Below are positions 10,174 to 21,986 of a DNA stretch of 64,000 bases, piece by piece. A program made the position numbers and the translations under genes. The stretch's first letter is position 1. Each line of letters begins with the position of its first letter. Source of the DNA: Rothia nasimurium (GTDB lineage Bacteria > Actinomycetota > Actinomycetes > Actinomycetales > Micrococcaceae). The stretch covers positions 62,001-126,000 of the forward strand of contig NZ_CAKMTD010000003.1 in the NCBI RefSeq assembly GCF_928391935.1, written 5' to 3'. Under the pieces are notes generated by a model. The model did no database searches. It was given only the letters and a program-made list of their open reading frames with translations, and was not told the DNA's origin.

Positions 10174-10623
10174 TTAGCGGGCAGCAGCAGCCTGTTCAAG
10201 ACCGGGGATATCGCGGCTAGAGGTTGCAGCGATTCCGTATTCACGCTTGAACTGCTCAGAAAATTCAGCGGGTACGGTATCAGGAACAGAGAAACCCTCT
10301 TCAACAGCCATACGCCCAGAAACCTCAGCCAGCATGGCTGACAGGGTGATGTTCAGGGCCTGGCAGATGGAGGCCAAGAGCTCAGAGGAAGCCTCTTTCT
10401 GACCGCGTTCAACTTCACTCAGGTACCCCAGGGACACACGGGCAGAGTGTGAAACCTCGCGGAGGGTTCGCCCCTGGCGCTGACGGACGTCGCGCAGGAC
10501 CTCGCCAATTGCATGGCGCAGAAGCAGAACCTTGCCGGTGTCTTGGGTGGGTGCAGCGTTTTCAGTCTGACCCACATCCTTCCAACGGACGACACCGTTC
10601 ACGGATACGGGCTGCTTAGTCAT
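10174..10623 (-). CDS. clgR: XRE-family transcriptional regulator ClgR
   Basis: This 149-residue Xre/Cro-type regulator has its helix-turn-helix at about residues 37-95 ([20 protein letters not shown] is the helix-turn-helix core). Position directly downstream of cinA and upstream of DUF3046-recA is that of actinobacterial ClgR, which activates clp protease and other proteostasis genes and is itself a Clp substrate. The Ala-rich C-terminus (ending AAAAR) could be a degradation tag, though it is not the classical terminal Ala-Ala. No ClgR operator was convincingly seen upstream. Confidence 0.85.
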   Translation of the reverse strand: MTKQPVSVNGVVRWKDVGQTENAAPTQDTGKVLLLRHAIGEVLRDVRQRQGRTLREVSHSARVSLGYLSEVERGQKEASSELLASICQALNITLSAMLAEVSGRMAVEEGFSVPDTVPAEFSEQFKREYGIAATSSRDIPGLEQAAAAR

Positions 10624-10833
10624 TGTTATACCAATCTCCTTGGTGCTTGTGCCCTGTCCAGAGTCAGGGCTCCTGGCTCCTAGCCTAACCTATCTTTTAG
10701 CAGTCGTCAGCTAAGAGTGCGAAATAAGTCGTTTACTGACATTTTTCACGGTACGTCTATCTAAACCCACCGAGCTGGATTTTCATTCCCTAGAACCTGA
10801 AAAATTTATCTGAAAATTTTCTGGGAGGTTACC

Positions 10834-11352
10834 CTACTCCCCCTTGGTGGCCCCCTCCAGGAGGTCAGTGAGCAGGATGAGGGCGTCGCGGGCAGCTTGG
10901 GCGCGTATGTCTGCCCGGCTTCCTTCATAATTTTTTTCGAGGACGCGCCCGCCCCGGCTCCCGATAGCAGCAAGGTAGACCCTGCCCACCGGTTTACCGT
11001 CGGCGGGATCTGGCCCAGCCACGCCAGTCGTCGCCACCCCGTACTCTGCCCCGCATACCCGGGCAGCCCCCTGGGCCATGGCTAGGGCAACATCGGGGTC
11101 AACGGCCCCGCGGGCTGCCAGTAAGTCGGCGTCAACGCCCAGCACGGACGCCTTGACCTCCGTTGCGTAGGAAATCACCCCGCCCCTATATACGGCTGAG
11201 GCTCCGGACACTGAACAGATTAAAGACCCCACCATTCCGCCGGTGAGGGATTCAGCGGTTGCGATCCAGGCAGGCTCCCCTGCCTCCAGCCGGGTGCGGG
11301 CCAGGGCTACCAGGTGGGCGGCAGCGTCCTGCCCCTGCTTCTCATAGTTCAC
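10834..11352 (-). CDS. cinA: CinA-like nicotinamide-nucleotide amidohydrolase
   Basis: The 172-residue protein is the stand-alone C-terminal CinA/PncC domain, which deamidates NMN to nicotinic acid mononucleotide in NAD recycling. Conserved segments are ATAESLTGGMVG, YRGGVISYAT, and the glycine-rich ATTGVAGPDPADGKPVG. GTG start at 11350-11352, 9 bp after the pgsA stop, suggests an operon with pgsA. An ATG nearby is out of frame. It is followed by a 210-bp AT-richer gap before clgR that should hold the clgR promoter. Confidence 0.9.
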   Translation of the reverse strand: MNYEKQGQDAAAHLVALARTRLEAGEPAWIATAESLTGGMVGSLICSVSGASAVYRGGVISYATEVKASVLGVDADLLAARGAVDPDVALAMAQGAARVCGAEYGVATTGVAGPDPADGKPVGRVYLAAIGSRGGRVLEKNYEGSRADIRAQAARDALILLTDLLEGATKGE

Positions 11353-11361
11353 GGCCCAACC

Positions 11362-11970
11362 CTACCGGCCACCGGTGCCAGTCTGGGCCAGGTAATCCTG
11401 CCGCAGCTGCCAGGCCTTGATCACATAATCAATACCGGTAACCACCGTGACCAGCACAACAGCTGCCATCAGCAGGAAACCCGGCCACAGGGCCCACTGT
11501 CCCAGCAGACCCATTGGAAGCAGCATGTAGACCAGCGCCACTGTCTGCAGAACAGTCTTGAGCTTACCCCCCTTGGAGGCAGCCATCACCCCGTACTTAA
11601 TCACGAAAAGACGCATCACCGTAATACCCCACTCACGCACCAGGATCACGATCGTCACCCACCACCACAGCTCCCCCAGCATGGACAGCACCACAAAGGC
11701 AGCGCCGGTCAGGAACTTGTCAGCAATCGGGTCAGCGATCTTACCGAAGCTGGTAATCAGGTTGTTCTTGCGGGCCAGGTAGCCATCCAGCCAGTCGGTG
11801 ATCATAGCCAGCACAAAAATACCAGCAGCTGACCACCGCAGGGCCATGCCTTCCTCCCCGTAAGCGCCACCAGACCACAGGGCCCAGATAAAGAGGGGCA
11901 CCATGAGGATGCGTAGAGCAGTCAGTGCGTTGGGCAGGTTCCAGTTCGATGAGGTGGTCTGCTCGGCCAT
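11362..11970 (-). CDS. pgsA: CDP-diacylglycerol-glycerol-3-phosphate 3-phosphatidyltransferase
   Basis: PgsA makes phosphatidylglycerol phosphate in the membrane. The complete CDP-alcohol phosphotransferase signature (DGx2ARx8Gx3Dx3D) is at residues 62-84 (DG, AR, then G, D, D in register), and four to five membrane segments are visible. I chose ATG 11968-11970 with AGGAG upstream; the open frame extends to 12057 but would run into ftsK. 31 bp separates it from the ftsK stop. Confidence 0.93.
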   Translation of the reverse strand: MAEQTTSSNWNLPNALTALRILMVPLFIWALWSGGAYGEEGMALRWSAAGIFVLAMITDWLDGYLARKNNLITSFGKIADPIADKFLTGAAFVVLSMLGELWWWVTIVILVREWGITVMRLFVIKYGVMAASKGGKLKTVLQTVALVYMLLPMGLLGQWALWPGFLLMAAVVLVTVVTGIDYVIKAWQLRQDYLAQTGTGGR

Positions 11971-12001
11971 AAGGACTCCTAGGGGTGGTGGCTGGCGGGG
12001 G

Positions 12002-15286
<3,285 letters not shown>

Positions 15287-15328
15287 TCTTCCCAATACTG
15301 ATTTAGTGGAGCGATTCGTTAAATAGCT

Positions 15329-15360
15329 TACCCGGCGGCAGAATGAACTGCCGCCGGGTA
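15329..15360 (-). terminator. rnj terminator
   Basis: A 13-bp perfect stem (TACCCGGCGGCAG with its complement) and a 6-nt loop lie just downstream of the rnj stop, in the 81 bp before the ftsK start. The minus-strand tail is AAGCTATTTAA. Confidence 0.75.
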
Positions 15361-15367
15361 GGTTGTG

Positions 15368-17083
15368 CTAGTTGCCGTCGGCTTCGGGGGTGTGGGTTTC
15401 AATCACCACGGGCACGATCATGGGCTTGCGACGCAGGCGGCGGGCCACCCAGGCCCCCATGGTGCGGCGGACGATCTGCTGCAGCTGGTGGGTGGTGTGG
15501 ACCCGCTCGGGGGCCCGGTGTAGGGCGTCCTCTAGGGCTGCGGTGATCTTGGGGGTGATGTCGTCAAAGACGGAGTCGTTTTCGGCGATGCCTCGGGCGT
15601 GGATGTCGGGGCCGGTGACGACGCGCTTGGTGGCCCGGTCAACGACGGTCACGATGGACACGAAGCCTTCTTCACCCAGGACGCGGCGGTCCTTGAGGTC
15701 GTCTTCGGTGACGTGGCCAACGGACTTGCCGTCGACGTAGACATACTCGCAGGGTACCTGGCCGACGATGTCGGCCCGGCCGTTACGCAGGTCAACGACT
15801 GTGCCGGAGTCGCCGATGAGGACGCGGTCGGGCTTGATACCGGTTTCGATGGCCAGCTTGCCGGAGGCCAGCAGGTGGCGGACTTCGCCGTGGACGGGCA
15901 TGACGTTCTTGGGCTGCAGGATGTTGTAGCAGTAGAGCAGTTCACCGGCGGCGGCGTGGCCGGAGACGTGAACCTTGGCGTTGCCCTTGTGGACGACGTT
16001 GGCGCCCAGCTTCATGAGGCCGTTGATGACGCGGTAGACGGAGGTTTCGTTGCCGGGGATCAGGGATGAGGCCAGGATGATGGTGTCGCCCTTCTCAACC
16101 TGGATCTTGTGGTCGCCGTTAGCCATGCGGGAGAGGGCTGCCATGGGTTCGCCCTGGGAGCCGGTGCACATCATGACGATCTGCTCGGGGCGGTAGTCGT
16201 CGACCTTTTTCAGGTCAACAAGAATCCCGGCGGGGACCTTGAGGTAGCCCAGCTTCTCGGCGATGGTCATGTTGCGGACCATGGAGCGGCCCACCAAAAC
16301 GACCTTGCGGCCGCGCTCTTCGGCGGCGTCCAGAACCTGCTGGACGCGGTGGACGTGGGAGGAGAAGGAGGCGACGATGACGCGGCGCTTGGCGTCACGC
16401 ATGACGTTGGAGATGACCGGGCCGATGTTCTTTTCGGTGGGGGTGAAGCCGGGAACCTCAGCGTTGGTGGAGTCGGGCAGGAAGAGGTCAATGCCCTCTT
16501 CACCCAGCCGCGCAAAGTGGCGCAGGTCGGTGAGGCGGCCGTCCAGGGGCAGCTGGTCCATCTTGAAGTCACCGGTGTGCAGGCACTTACCGGCCTTGGT
16601 GCGGATGAAGACGGCCAGGGCGTCGGGAATCGAGTGGTTGACGGCAACGAATTCGCATTCGAAGGGGCCGAAGCGTTCGACCTGGCCTTCGACGACGTCC
16701 ATGGTGTAGGGCTTGATGCGGTGTTCCTGGAGCTTGGCTTCGACCAGGGCCAGGGTCAGCTGGGAGCCGACCAGGGGGATGTCGGGGCGCAGGCGCAGCA
16801 GGTAGGGGACAGCGCCGATGTGGTCTTCGTGGCCGTGGGTGAGCACGATGGCGACGATGTCCTGCAGACGGTCCTTGATGTAGTTAAGGTCGGGCAGGAT
16901 CAGGTCAACGCCGGGCTGGGATTCTTCGGGGAAGAGGACGCCGCAGTCTACGACCAGCAGCTTGCCGTTGATTTCGTAGACGGTCATGTTGCGACCGACT
17001 TCGCCCAAGCCGCCCAGGGGCACAACGCGCAGGGTGTCTTTCTTCAGCTTGGGGGGTAGGTGCGGGGATGTCACTGTTTGCAT
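15368..17083 (-). CDS. rnj: Ribonuclease J
   Basis: RNase J is a metallo-beta-lactamase/beta-CASP nuclease with 5-prime exo- and endonuclease activity in mRNA decay and rRNA maturation. The zinc-binding HGHEDH motif is at residues 83-88, HTGDFKMD and the beta-CASP motifs (CTGSQGEP, VSGHAAAGE) follow. 571 residues is the usual size. ATG 17081-17083 is preceded by AAGAGA. It follows dapA and precedes ftsK, as in many actinobacteria; strong hairpins on both sides (17130-17173 and 15329-15360) suggest it is its own transcription unit. Confidence 0.95.
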   Translation of the reverse strand: MQTVTSPHLPPKLKKDTLRVVPLGGLGEVGRNMTVYEINGKLLVVDCGVLFPEESQPGVDLILPDLNYIKDRLQDIVAIVLTHGHEDHIGAVPYLLRLRPDIPLVGSQLTLALVEAKLQEHRIKPYTMDVVEGQVERFGPFECEFVAVNHSIPDALAVFIRTKAGKCLHTGDFKMDQLPLDGRLTDLRHFARLGEEGIDLFLPDSTNAEVPGFTPTEKNIGPVISNVMRDAKRRVIVASFSSHVHRVQQVLDAAEERGRKVVLVGRSMVRNMTIAEKLGYLKVPAGILVDLKKVDDYRPEQIVMMCTGSQGEPMAALSRMANGDHKIQVEKGDTIILASSLIPGNETSVYRVINGLMKLGANVVHKGNAKVHVSGHAAAGELLYCYNILQPKNVMPVHGEVRHLLASGKLAIETGIKPDRVLIGDSGTVVDLRNGRADIVGQVPCEYVYVDGKSVGHVTEDDLKDRRVLGEEGFVSIVTVVDRATKRVVTGPDIHARGIAENDSVFDDITPKITAALEDALHRAPERVHTTHQLQQIVRRTMGAWVARRLRRKPMIVPVVIETHTPEADGN

Positions 17084-17129
17084 GTGATCTCTTTTCTTAT
17101 CGGGGTGTGGTTACTCAATAGACGGGCAA

Positions 17130-17173
17130 GCGGGCTGCCCCAAAATCAGCGTGGATTTTGGGGGTCAGCCCGC
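17130..17173 (-). terminator. dapA terminator
   Basis: An 18-bp stem with a single bulge (GCGGGCTG/CAGCCCGC and CCCCAAAATC/GATTTTGGGG) sits 22 bp past the dapA stop. It separates dapA from rnj. Confidence 0.75.
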
Positions 17174-17194
17174 AGGGTACCCGTGAAAAAGTCT

Positions 17195-18127
17195 TTAGTG
17201 AATCAGGGTTGATTCGAGGATGGAACCGGCGAGGTCCTCACGCATGAGAGCCATTTCGCTGTCGGTGGCAGGCACGTGGGGCAGACGCACGGTGTTGGTG
17301 GGCAGGATGCCCTGCCAGGTGAGGATCTGCTTGGCGGCTACACAGCCGGGCACCCGGCTCATGGTGGCGCGGACGACCGGGGCCAGGTCCAGGTGGATTT
17401 TCTGGGCGGTGGCGAGGTCACCGGCGACGGTTGCGTCAATCAGCTGACGGAACTGTTCGGGGGCCACGTGGGAGGTGACGCCAACCAGGCCAACGGCGCC
17501 CATGGCGATCCAGGGCAGGGTCAGGCCGTCGTCGCCGGAGTAGTAGGCCAGGTCGGTGGTTTCCATGACCTCGGTGGCGGCGGTGAAGTCGGCCTTGGCG
17601 TCCTTGACCGCGACGATGTTTTCGTGGCTGGCCAGGTTGCGGTAGACGGCCGGGGTGATAGGGATACCAGCGCGACCGGGGATGTCGTAGAGCATGACGG
17701 GGGTCTTGACCGCGTCAGCGACAGTACGGAAGTGGGCTTCCAGGCCGGTCTGGGTGGGCTTGTTGTAGTAGGGGGTGACCACCAGCAGGCCGTCGACGCC
17801 TACAGCTTCGGCGCGGGAGGCCAGGTGCAGGGTGTGGGCGGTGTCGTTGGAGCCAACACCGGCTACGATCTTGGCCCGGTCCCCCACCGCGTCCTTGACG
17901 ATACGGAAGACCCGCTCGTTTTCTTCGTCGGTCATGGTGGAGTATTCACCGGTGGTGCCGCACACGATCAGGCCGTCATGGCCCCGGTCTACCAGGTTGG
18001 TAGCGAGGGCGGCGGTTGCGGCCTCGTCTACCTCACCGGTGGCGGTAAAGGGGGTGACCATGGCGGTCAGCAGACGCCCGAAGATGGGTTCTGCGGTGGG
18101 TACGGTGGTCTGTGCGGTCTGAGACAT
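17195..18127 (-). CDS. dapA: 4-hydroxy-tetrahydrodipicolinate synthase
   Basis: DapA condenses pyruvate and aspartate semialdehyde, the first committed step to DAP/lysine. Schiff-base lysine Lys175 (NIVAVKDAKAD), catalytic Tyr147 (MLYDIPGRAG) and the GTTGE motif (residues 57-61) are all present. 310 residues, ATG start. It lies in the dapB-membrane protein-dapA run and terminates at the 17130 hairpin. Confidence 0.96.
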   Translation of the reverse strand: MSQTAQTTVPTAEPIFGRLLTAMVTPFTATGEVDEAATAALATNLVDRGHDGLIVCGTTGEYSTMTDEENERVFRIVKDAVGDRAKIVAGVGSNDTAHTLHLASRAEAVGVDGLLVVTPYYNKPTQTGLEAHFRTVADAVKTPVMLYDIPGRAGIPITPAVYRNLASHENIVAVKDAKADFTAATEVMETTDLAYYSGDDGLTLPWIAMGAVGLVGVTSHVAPEQFRQLIDATVAGDLATAQKIHLDLAPVVRATMSRVPGCVAAKQILTWQGILPTNTVRLPHVPATDSEMALMREDLAGSILESTLIH

Positions 18128-18198
18128 ATCTACTACGTTACCTTATCTGCTGTGATGGTTAGGGGTGAGCTAGCTCAAAGAAGAGTGGGAGCTACTGT

Positions 18199-18804
18199 CT
18201 ATATGGTGGTGGGGGTACTACGTGATCCCCGCTGAAGGTTGATCGCGGTACGCATGGCCTTGCGGGCTCGTTTCCGGTCGCCGGAGGCATCGTAGGCCAG
18301 GGAGAGACGGAACCAGTTTTTCCAGTTGGCAGGTTCTGCTTCGGTGGCCTGGGCGTAGGCAGTGAATTGGGCGTCGGCAGCTTCACGGTCAATACGGCCC
18401 GATGCACTGCGGGGCAGGGAATCTTCGGGAAGTTCGCCGGCCTCACTGAGAATCCGCCCCAGGGCCTGGGTGCGGGAACCAAAAATAATTTCCCGAACCA
18501 TAGCCCAGGCACCCAGGACTGGCAGAACAATCAGGGCCCCGCCCAGTAGCAGCCCGAGGGCCCCAGATTCCTGCATCAGCAGGACGCCCCGCTGGGCGGT
18601 CAGTGCCAGATACAGGGCCAGAGCCACGGTCACTAACCCGGCAAAAATCTTGCCGCGGCCGCCTGCGTCCACGGCAATAAAAACCGCACAAAATACGCCA
18701 ACAGCCAGCAGGAACAGGCGGGTTCCAAGGGGCAGGGGGAGAATCAGCACAGTCAGGACAGCCAGGGTAATGGCTGCTGCACCAAAAAGACGCAGGGAGG
18801 TCAT
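18199..18804 (-). CDS. Membrane protein with C-terminal TPR-like segment
   Basis: A 201-residue protein of unknown function: four hydrophobic segments in residues 1-105, then a soluble tail (residues ~130-190) that resembles tetratricopeptide helices (FTAYAQATEAEPANWKNW, RLSLAYDASGDRKRARKAM). The start lies 5 bp after the dapB stop, so it is probably coupled to dapB and cotranscribed towards dapA. Similar proteins occur at this locus in related actinobacteria (family knowledge, not verified here). Confidence 0.8.
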   Translation of the reverse strand: MTSLRLFGAAAITLAVLTVLILPLPLGTRLFLLAVGVFCAVFIAVDAGGRGKIFAGLVTVALALYLALTAQRGVLLMQESGALGLLLGGALIVLPVLGAWAMVREIIFGSRTQALGRILSEAGELPEDSLPRSASGRIDREAADAQFTAYAQATEAEPANWKNWFRLSLAYDASGDRKRARKAMRTAINLQRGSRSTPTTI

Positions 18805-18809
18805 AGCCG

Positions 18810-19565
18810 CTAGGAAAGATCGAGGTAATGGTCAAGACCAACGGTCAGGCCAGGGTGCTCGGCCACCTGGCGGACGCCCAGCAGCACACCGGGCATGAAG
18901 CTGGTGCGGTCGAAGGAGTCGTGGCGGATCACCAACTGCTGGCCCGCGTCGCCCAACAGGATTTCCTGGTGGGCGGTCAGACCCCGCAGACGCACCGCAT
19001 GAACATTCACGCCAGCCACCTTAGCGCCGCGTGAACCTCCCTCATCGGTTTCCGTAGCATCAGGAGATTCAGGCACCCCAGCAGCAGCCCGGGCCTCCCC
19101 AATCTTCTTGGCAGTATGGACGGCAGTGCCCGAGGGCGCATCAACCTTGTTGGGGTGATGCATCTCAATCACCTCAACCGACTCAAAGAACTTAGCGGCC
19201 CGAGCAGCAAACTCAGTTGCCAGCAAAGAGCCAATAGCAAAATTAGGGGCAATCAGCACGCCCACCTCAGGGCGCTCAGCCAACTTAGCCTCAAGAGCCG
19301 CCAGACGCTCCTCAGTCCAACCGGTCGTACCCACCACAGCGTGAATACCGTTCTCCACCGCAAAATGCACGTTAGCTTCAGTAGCAGCCGGAACCGTCAA
19401 ATCAATCATGACCTCAGCGCCATAATCAACGAGCAGGTCCAAAGAATCCCCGTTGCCCAGGGCAACCACCAAATCCATATCAGGGGCAGTATTCACAGCC
19501 TTCACAGCCTCAGACCCCATACGACCGGCAGCGCCGACAACAGCTACTTTCCACACCTTACTCAA
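18810..19565 (-). CDS. dapB: 4-hydroxy-tetrahydrodipicolinate reductase
   Basis: DapB reduces the DapA product with NAD(P)H. The Rossmann motif VVGAAGRMGS starts at residue 9, and the catalytic EMHHPNKVDAPSGTA segment (His and Lys) is near 135-148. The start is unclear. TTG at 19563-19565 (251 residues, normal family length) has GGAG very close; GTG at 19556 is also possible. An upstream ATG at 19652 has a good GGAGG but would add about 29 unconserved residues, and the stretch between reads like promoter. The coding strand is T-richer than its neighbours in its first half. Confidence 0.9.
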   Translation of the reverse strand: MSKVWKVAVVGAAGRMGSEAVKAVNTAPDMDLVVALGNGDSLDLLVDYGAEVMIDLTVPAATEANVHFAVENGIHAVVGTTGWTEERLAALEAKLAERPEVGVLIAPNFAIGSLLATEFAARAAKFFESVEVIEMHHPNKVDAPSGTAVHTAKKIGEARAAAGVPESPDATETDEGGSRGAKVAGVNVHAVRLRGLTAHQEILLGDAGQQLVIRHDSFDRTSFMPGVLLGVRQVAEHPGLTVGLDHYLDLS

Positions 19566-19916
19566 GGCTCCACAACCCTTCACGGTCTCACTACAGTTAG
19601 GGCGCACCCCAGCCAGACTCGGCTGGACGGCACCTGGCGGGGCGAAACTCATGGCGGCCTCCGCCTGCGCCACTTCCCCCTACTCTAGCCAAAACCACAC
19701 CGGTGACGCATTCCCAACCCACCGCGTCCGCGTCAGCCCCCGTCATACAGGGCCAAACATTCCACAATACGAAATAGCGGCAGGACGCCCCACCCCACCA
19801 GCGTCCACACTCACCCTCCCCTGGGTTGAGGCCTACCACGCAAAAACCGCCTCAAGCCCCTAAACTATTAGGGGACCAACCGGCACCTTCCACCCCCCTG
19901 ACCCCACGAAGGACCC

Positions 19917-21887
19917 ATGAAAGACGACCACGTTTTTTACTCCGCTGTGCACCCCCACGAGGGCCAACGGCGCTACACCCTTCGGGGACTAGACGGAATC
20001 CGCGCTATCGCCGTCCTACTCGTGCTGGTGTACCACTTCTGGCCCCAGTACCTGCCCGGCGGCATGATCGGTGTCGATGTCTTCTTCGTCATCTCCGGCT
20101 ACCTGATCACTGCTCTTTTGCTGCGCGAAGGTGCCTACACGGGCAAGATGGACATCATCTCCTTCTGGGTGCGACGACTCCGCCGCCTGGTTCCGGCCTT
20201 CGCCCTGCTCACCCTCGTCGTAGCCCCCCTGGCTTTGCTCGTCGGCGGCGACGCCCAGGTCGACCTCGGCCGCCAAATCCTCGGCGTTTTCACCTACTCC
20301 TCCAACTGGCTGCTCATCTTTGCCGGAAACGACTACTTCGCCCAAACCACCCCCGAACTCATGACCAACTTCTGGTCCCTCGCCGTTGAAGAACAGTTCT
20401 ACTTCTTCTGGCCTGTGATCATGGTCTTCGTCTTCATGTTCACCTCCCAGTGGTCACGCCGCGCCCTGGTCCCAGCTGCCCTGGGACTTCTCTCCGTCCT
20501 CCTAGCCGTCCTCCTGGGCCAGCTCGGAGCCTCCTCAGCCCGCCTCTACTACGGCACCGACACCCACCTCTTTGGCCTCATGCTGGGTGTGCTCCTGGCC
20601 ATGCTCATCCCCTGGTCCATGTACCCTCCCACCGACAGCCGCCTCTACCCCATCGTCGGCTACGGCCACGGCCCCCTCGGCCTTATCCGCCAGGCCGCAG
20701 GGTGGGTTAGCCTCATCGCCGTAGTCCCGCTTTCCCTGCTACTCTCTGACCACTCCCCCTGGCTCATGCCCTGGGGCCTACTCCTCGGCTCCCTCCTCGG
20801 CTTCGGCATGATTCAAGCCCTCTTGCCCGACGTCCGCGGCCCCCTAGCCAACGTCTACCGTGACCTCCTCTCCCTGGGCCCCCTCGTCTGGATCGGGCAA
20901 CGTTCCTACGGTATCTACCTCTGGCACTGGCCGCTTGCCGTCCTGGCCCACTACATCTTCGGTGCCAACCGCTCCCCCTGGGTCAACGCAGCAGTCATGC
21001 TCCTTACCTTTATTGTTGCCGGGCTCTCCTACATGTTCGTAGAACAACCCGTGCGACACCTGGGCTTCCGGGGAGCCCTCACCTCCTGGTTTAACGCCAT
21101 CGTCGCCCCAACCGGACGCGCCCTCCCCCTGGCCGCCGCCGTCCTCGCCGGAATAACCCTCGTCACCACAGTCTTTGCCGTCCGTACTGCCCCCACCATG
21201 ACCCAGGCAGAAGCCGTAGTAGCCGCAGGCGCAAGCGCAGCCCAGCAGCCCCAGCCCACCGTCGCACCCAGCACCCCAGCAGAGGCCCCCGACGCCCAGG
21301 AAACTGCAGAGGCAACAGCAAGCCCCAGCACCCAGGCCCAAGAGGCGGATGCCACCGCCCCGGCGACCCCCACCCCCTCTGCTGCTACCGGTTACCCCAA
21401 AATCGCCAGTGACCAAGTCACCATCGTCGGCGATTCTGTCACCCTCGCCTCCTCTATCGCCCTCAGCGAGGCCCTGCCCCAGGCCGTCGTCAACGCAGAA
21501 GTTTCCCGCAACAGCTCAGCGGCCCTGCCTATCGTCGCCCAGCTTGAAAGCAGCGGCCAACTACGCGACGTGCTAGTCCTGTCCGTCACCGCCAACTCCA
21601 CCTACACTGCGGACCAGCTCGAAGAACTCAAGAAAACCGTAGGCGACCGCAAGATCGTGCTCGTCACCGGCGTCGGCCCCGCCAACCTCACCTGGATTGA
21701 GCCCTCCAACCAGCTCATCCGCAGCTTCGCAGCCCAGAACCCTGGGCAGGTCTTCGTCGCCGACTGGCAGGCTGCAGCCAAGGGCCACCCCGAATACCTG
21801 GTCTCAGACGGCGTCCACCCCCAGAATGAGGGCCTCACCGTCTACGCCCGCGTCGTAGCTGAAGCCGTGGCCAAAGCCCAGGGCTAA
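19917..21887 (+). CDS. OafA/YrhL-type membrane acyltransferase with C-terminal SGNH domain
   Basis: The 656-residue protein joins an acyltransferase-3 domain (about ten membrane segments, residues ~20-420, with the family start RGLDGIRAIAVLLVLVYHFW) to an extracytoplasmic Ala/Pro/Thr-rich linker (430-490) and an SGNH-like domain (catalytic-type GDSV near residue 505 and DGVHP near 630). Such proteins O-acetylate cell-surface polysaccharide or peptidoglycan. The acceptor is unknown. ATG with AAGGA upstream. It is divergent from dapB and convergent with the M16 peptidase gene. Confidence 0.88.
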   Translation: MKDDHVFYSAVHPHEGQRRYTLRGLDGIRAIAVLLVLVYHFWPQYLPGGMIGVDVFFVISGYLITALLLREGAYTGKMDIISFWVRRLRRLVPAFALLTLVVAPLALLVGGDAQVDLGRQILGVFTYSSNWLLIFAGNDYFAQTTPELMTNFWSLAVEEQFYFFWPVIMVFVFMFTSQWSRRALVPAALGLLSVLLAVLLGQLGASSARLYYGTDTHLFGLMLGVLLAMLIPWSMYPPTDSRLYPIVGYGHGPLGLIRQAAGWVSLIAVVPLSLLLSDHSPWLMPWGLLLGSLLGFGMIQALLPDVRGPLANVYRDLLSLGPLVWIGQRSYGIYLWHWPLAVLAHYIFGANRSPWVNAAVMLLTFIVAGLSYMFVEQPVRHLGFRGALTSWFNAIVAPTGRALPLAAAVLAGITLVTTVFAVRTAPTMTQAEAVVAAGASAAQQPQPTVAPSTPAEAPDAQETAEATASPSTQAQEADATAPATPTPSAATGYPKIASDQVTIVGDSVTLASSIALSEALPQAVVNAEVSRNSSAALPIVAQLESSGQLRDVLVLSVTANSTYTADQLEELKKTVGDRKIVLVTGVGPANLTWIEPSNQLIRSFAAQNPGQVFVADWQAAAKGHPEYLVSDGVHPQNEGLTVYARVVAEAVAKAQG

Positions 21888-21926
21888 ATTACTGACCTAG
21901 GCCAGGTAGATAAGTAGGCCCAGTAC

Positions 21927-21969
21927 ACAAGAAGCGCCAGACCCAACAACAGGGTCTGGCGCTTCTTGT
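21927..21969. terminator. Bidirectional terminator, acyltransferase / M16 peptidase
   Basis: An 18-bp perfect stem (starting ACAAGAAGCGCC) with a 7-nt loop sits midway between two convergent stops. A and T residues at the stem ends give both strands a U-rich exit. Confidence 0.8.
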
Positions 21970-21986
21970 ATAGGCCTAAAATCAAC

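Noticed and set aside
16109-17059. Long plus-strand open frame opposite rnj
   Set aside because: Antisense shadow; composition mirrors the codon bias of rnj.
19566-19673. N-terminal extension of DapB from ATG 19652 or 19673
   Set aside because: The 19652 ATG has a good GGAGG, but the added residues are not DapB-like and the DNA resembles a promoter. It is kept as an alternative only.
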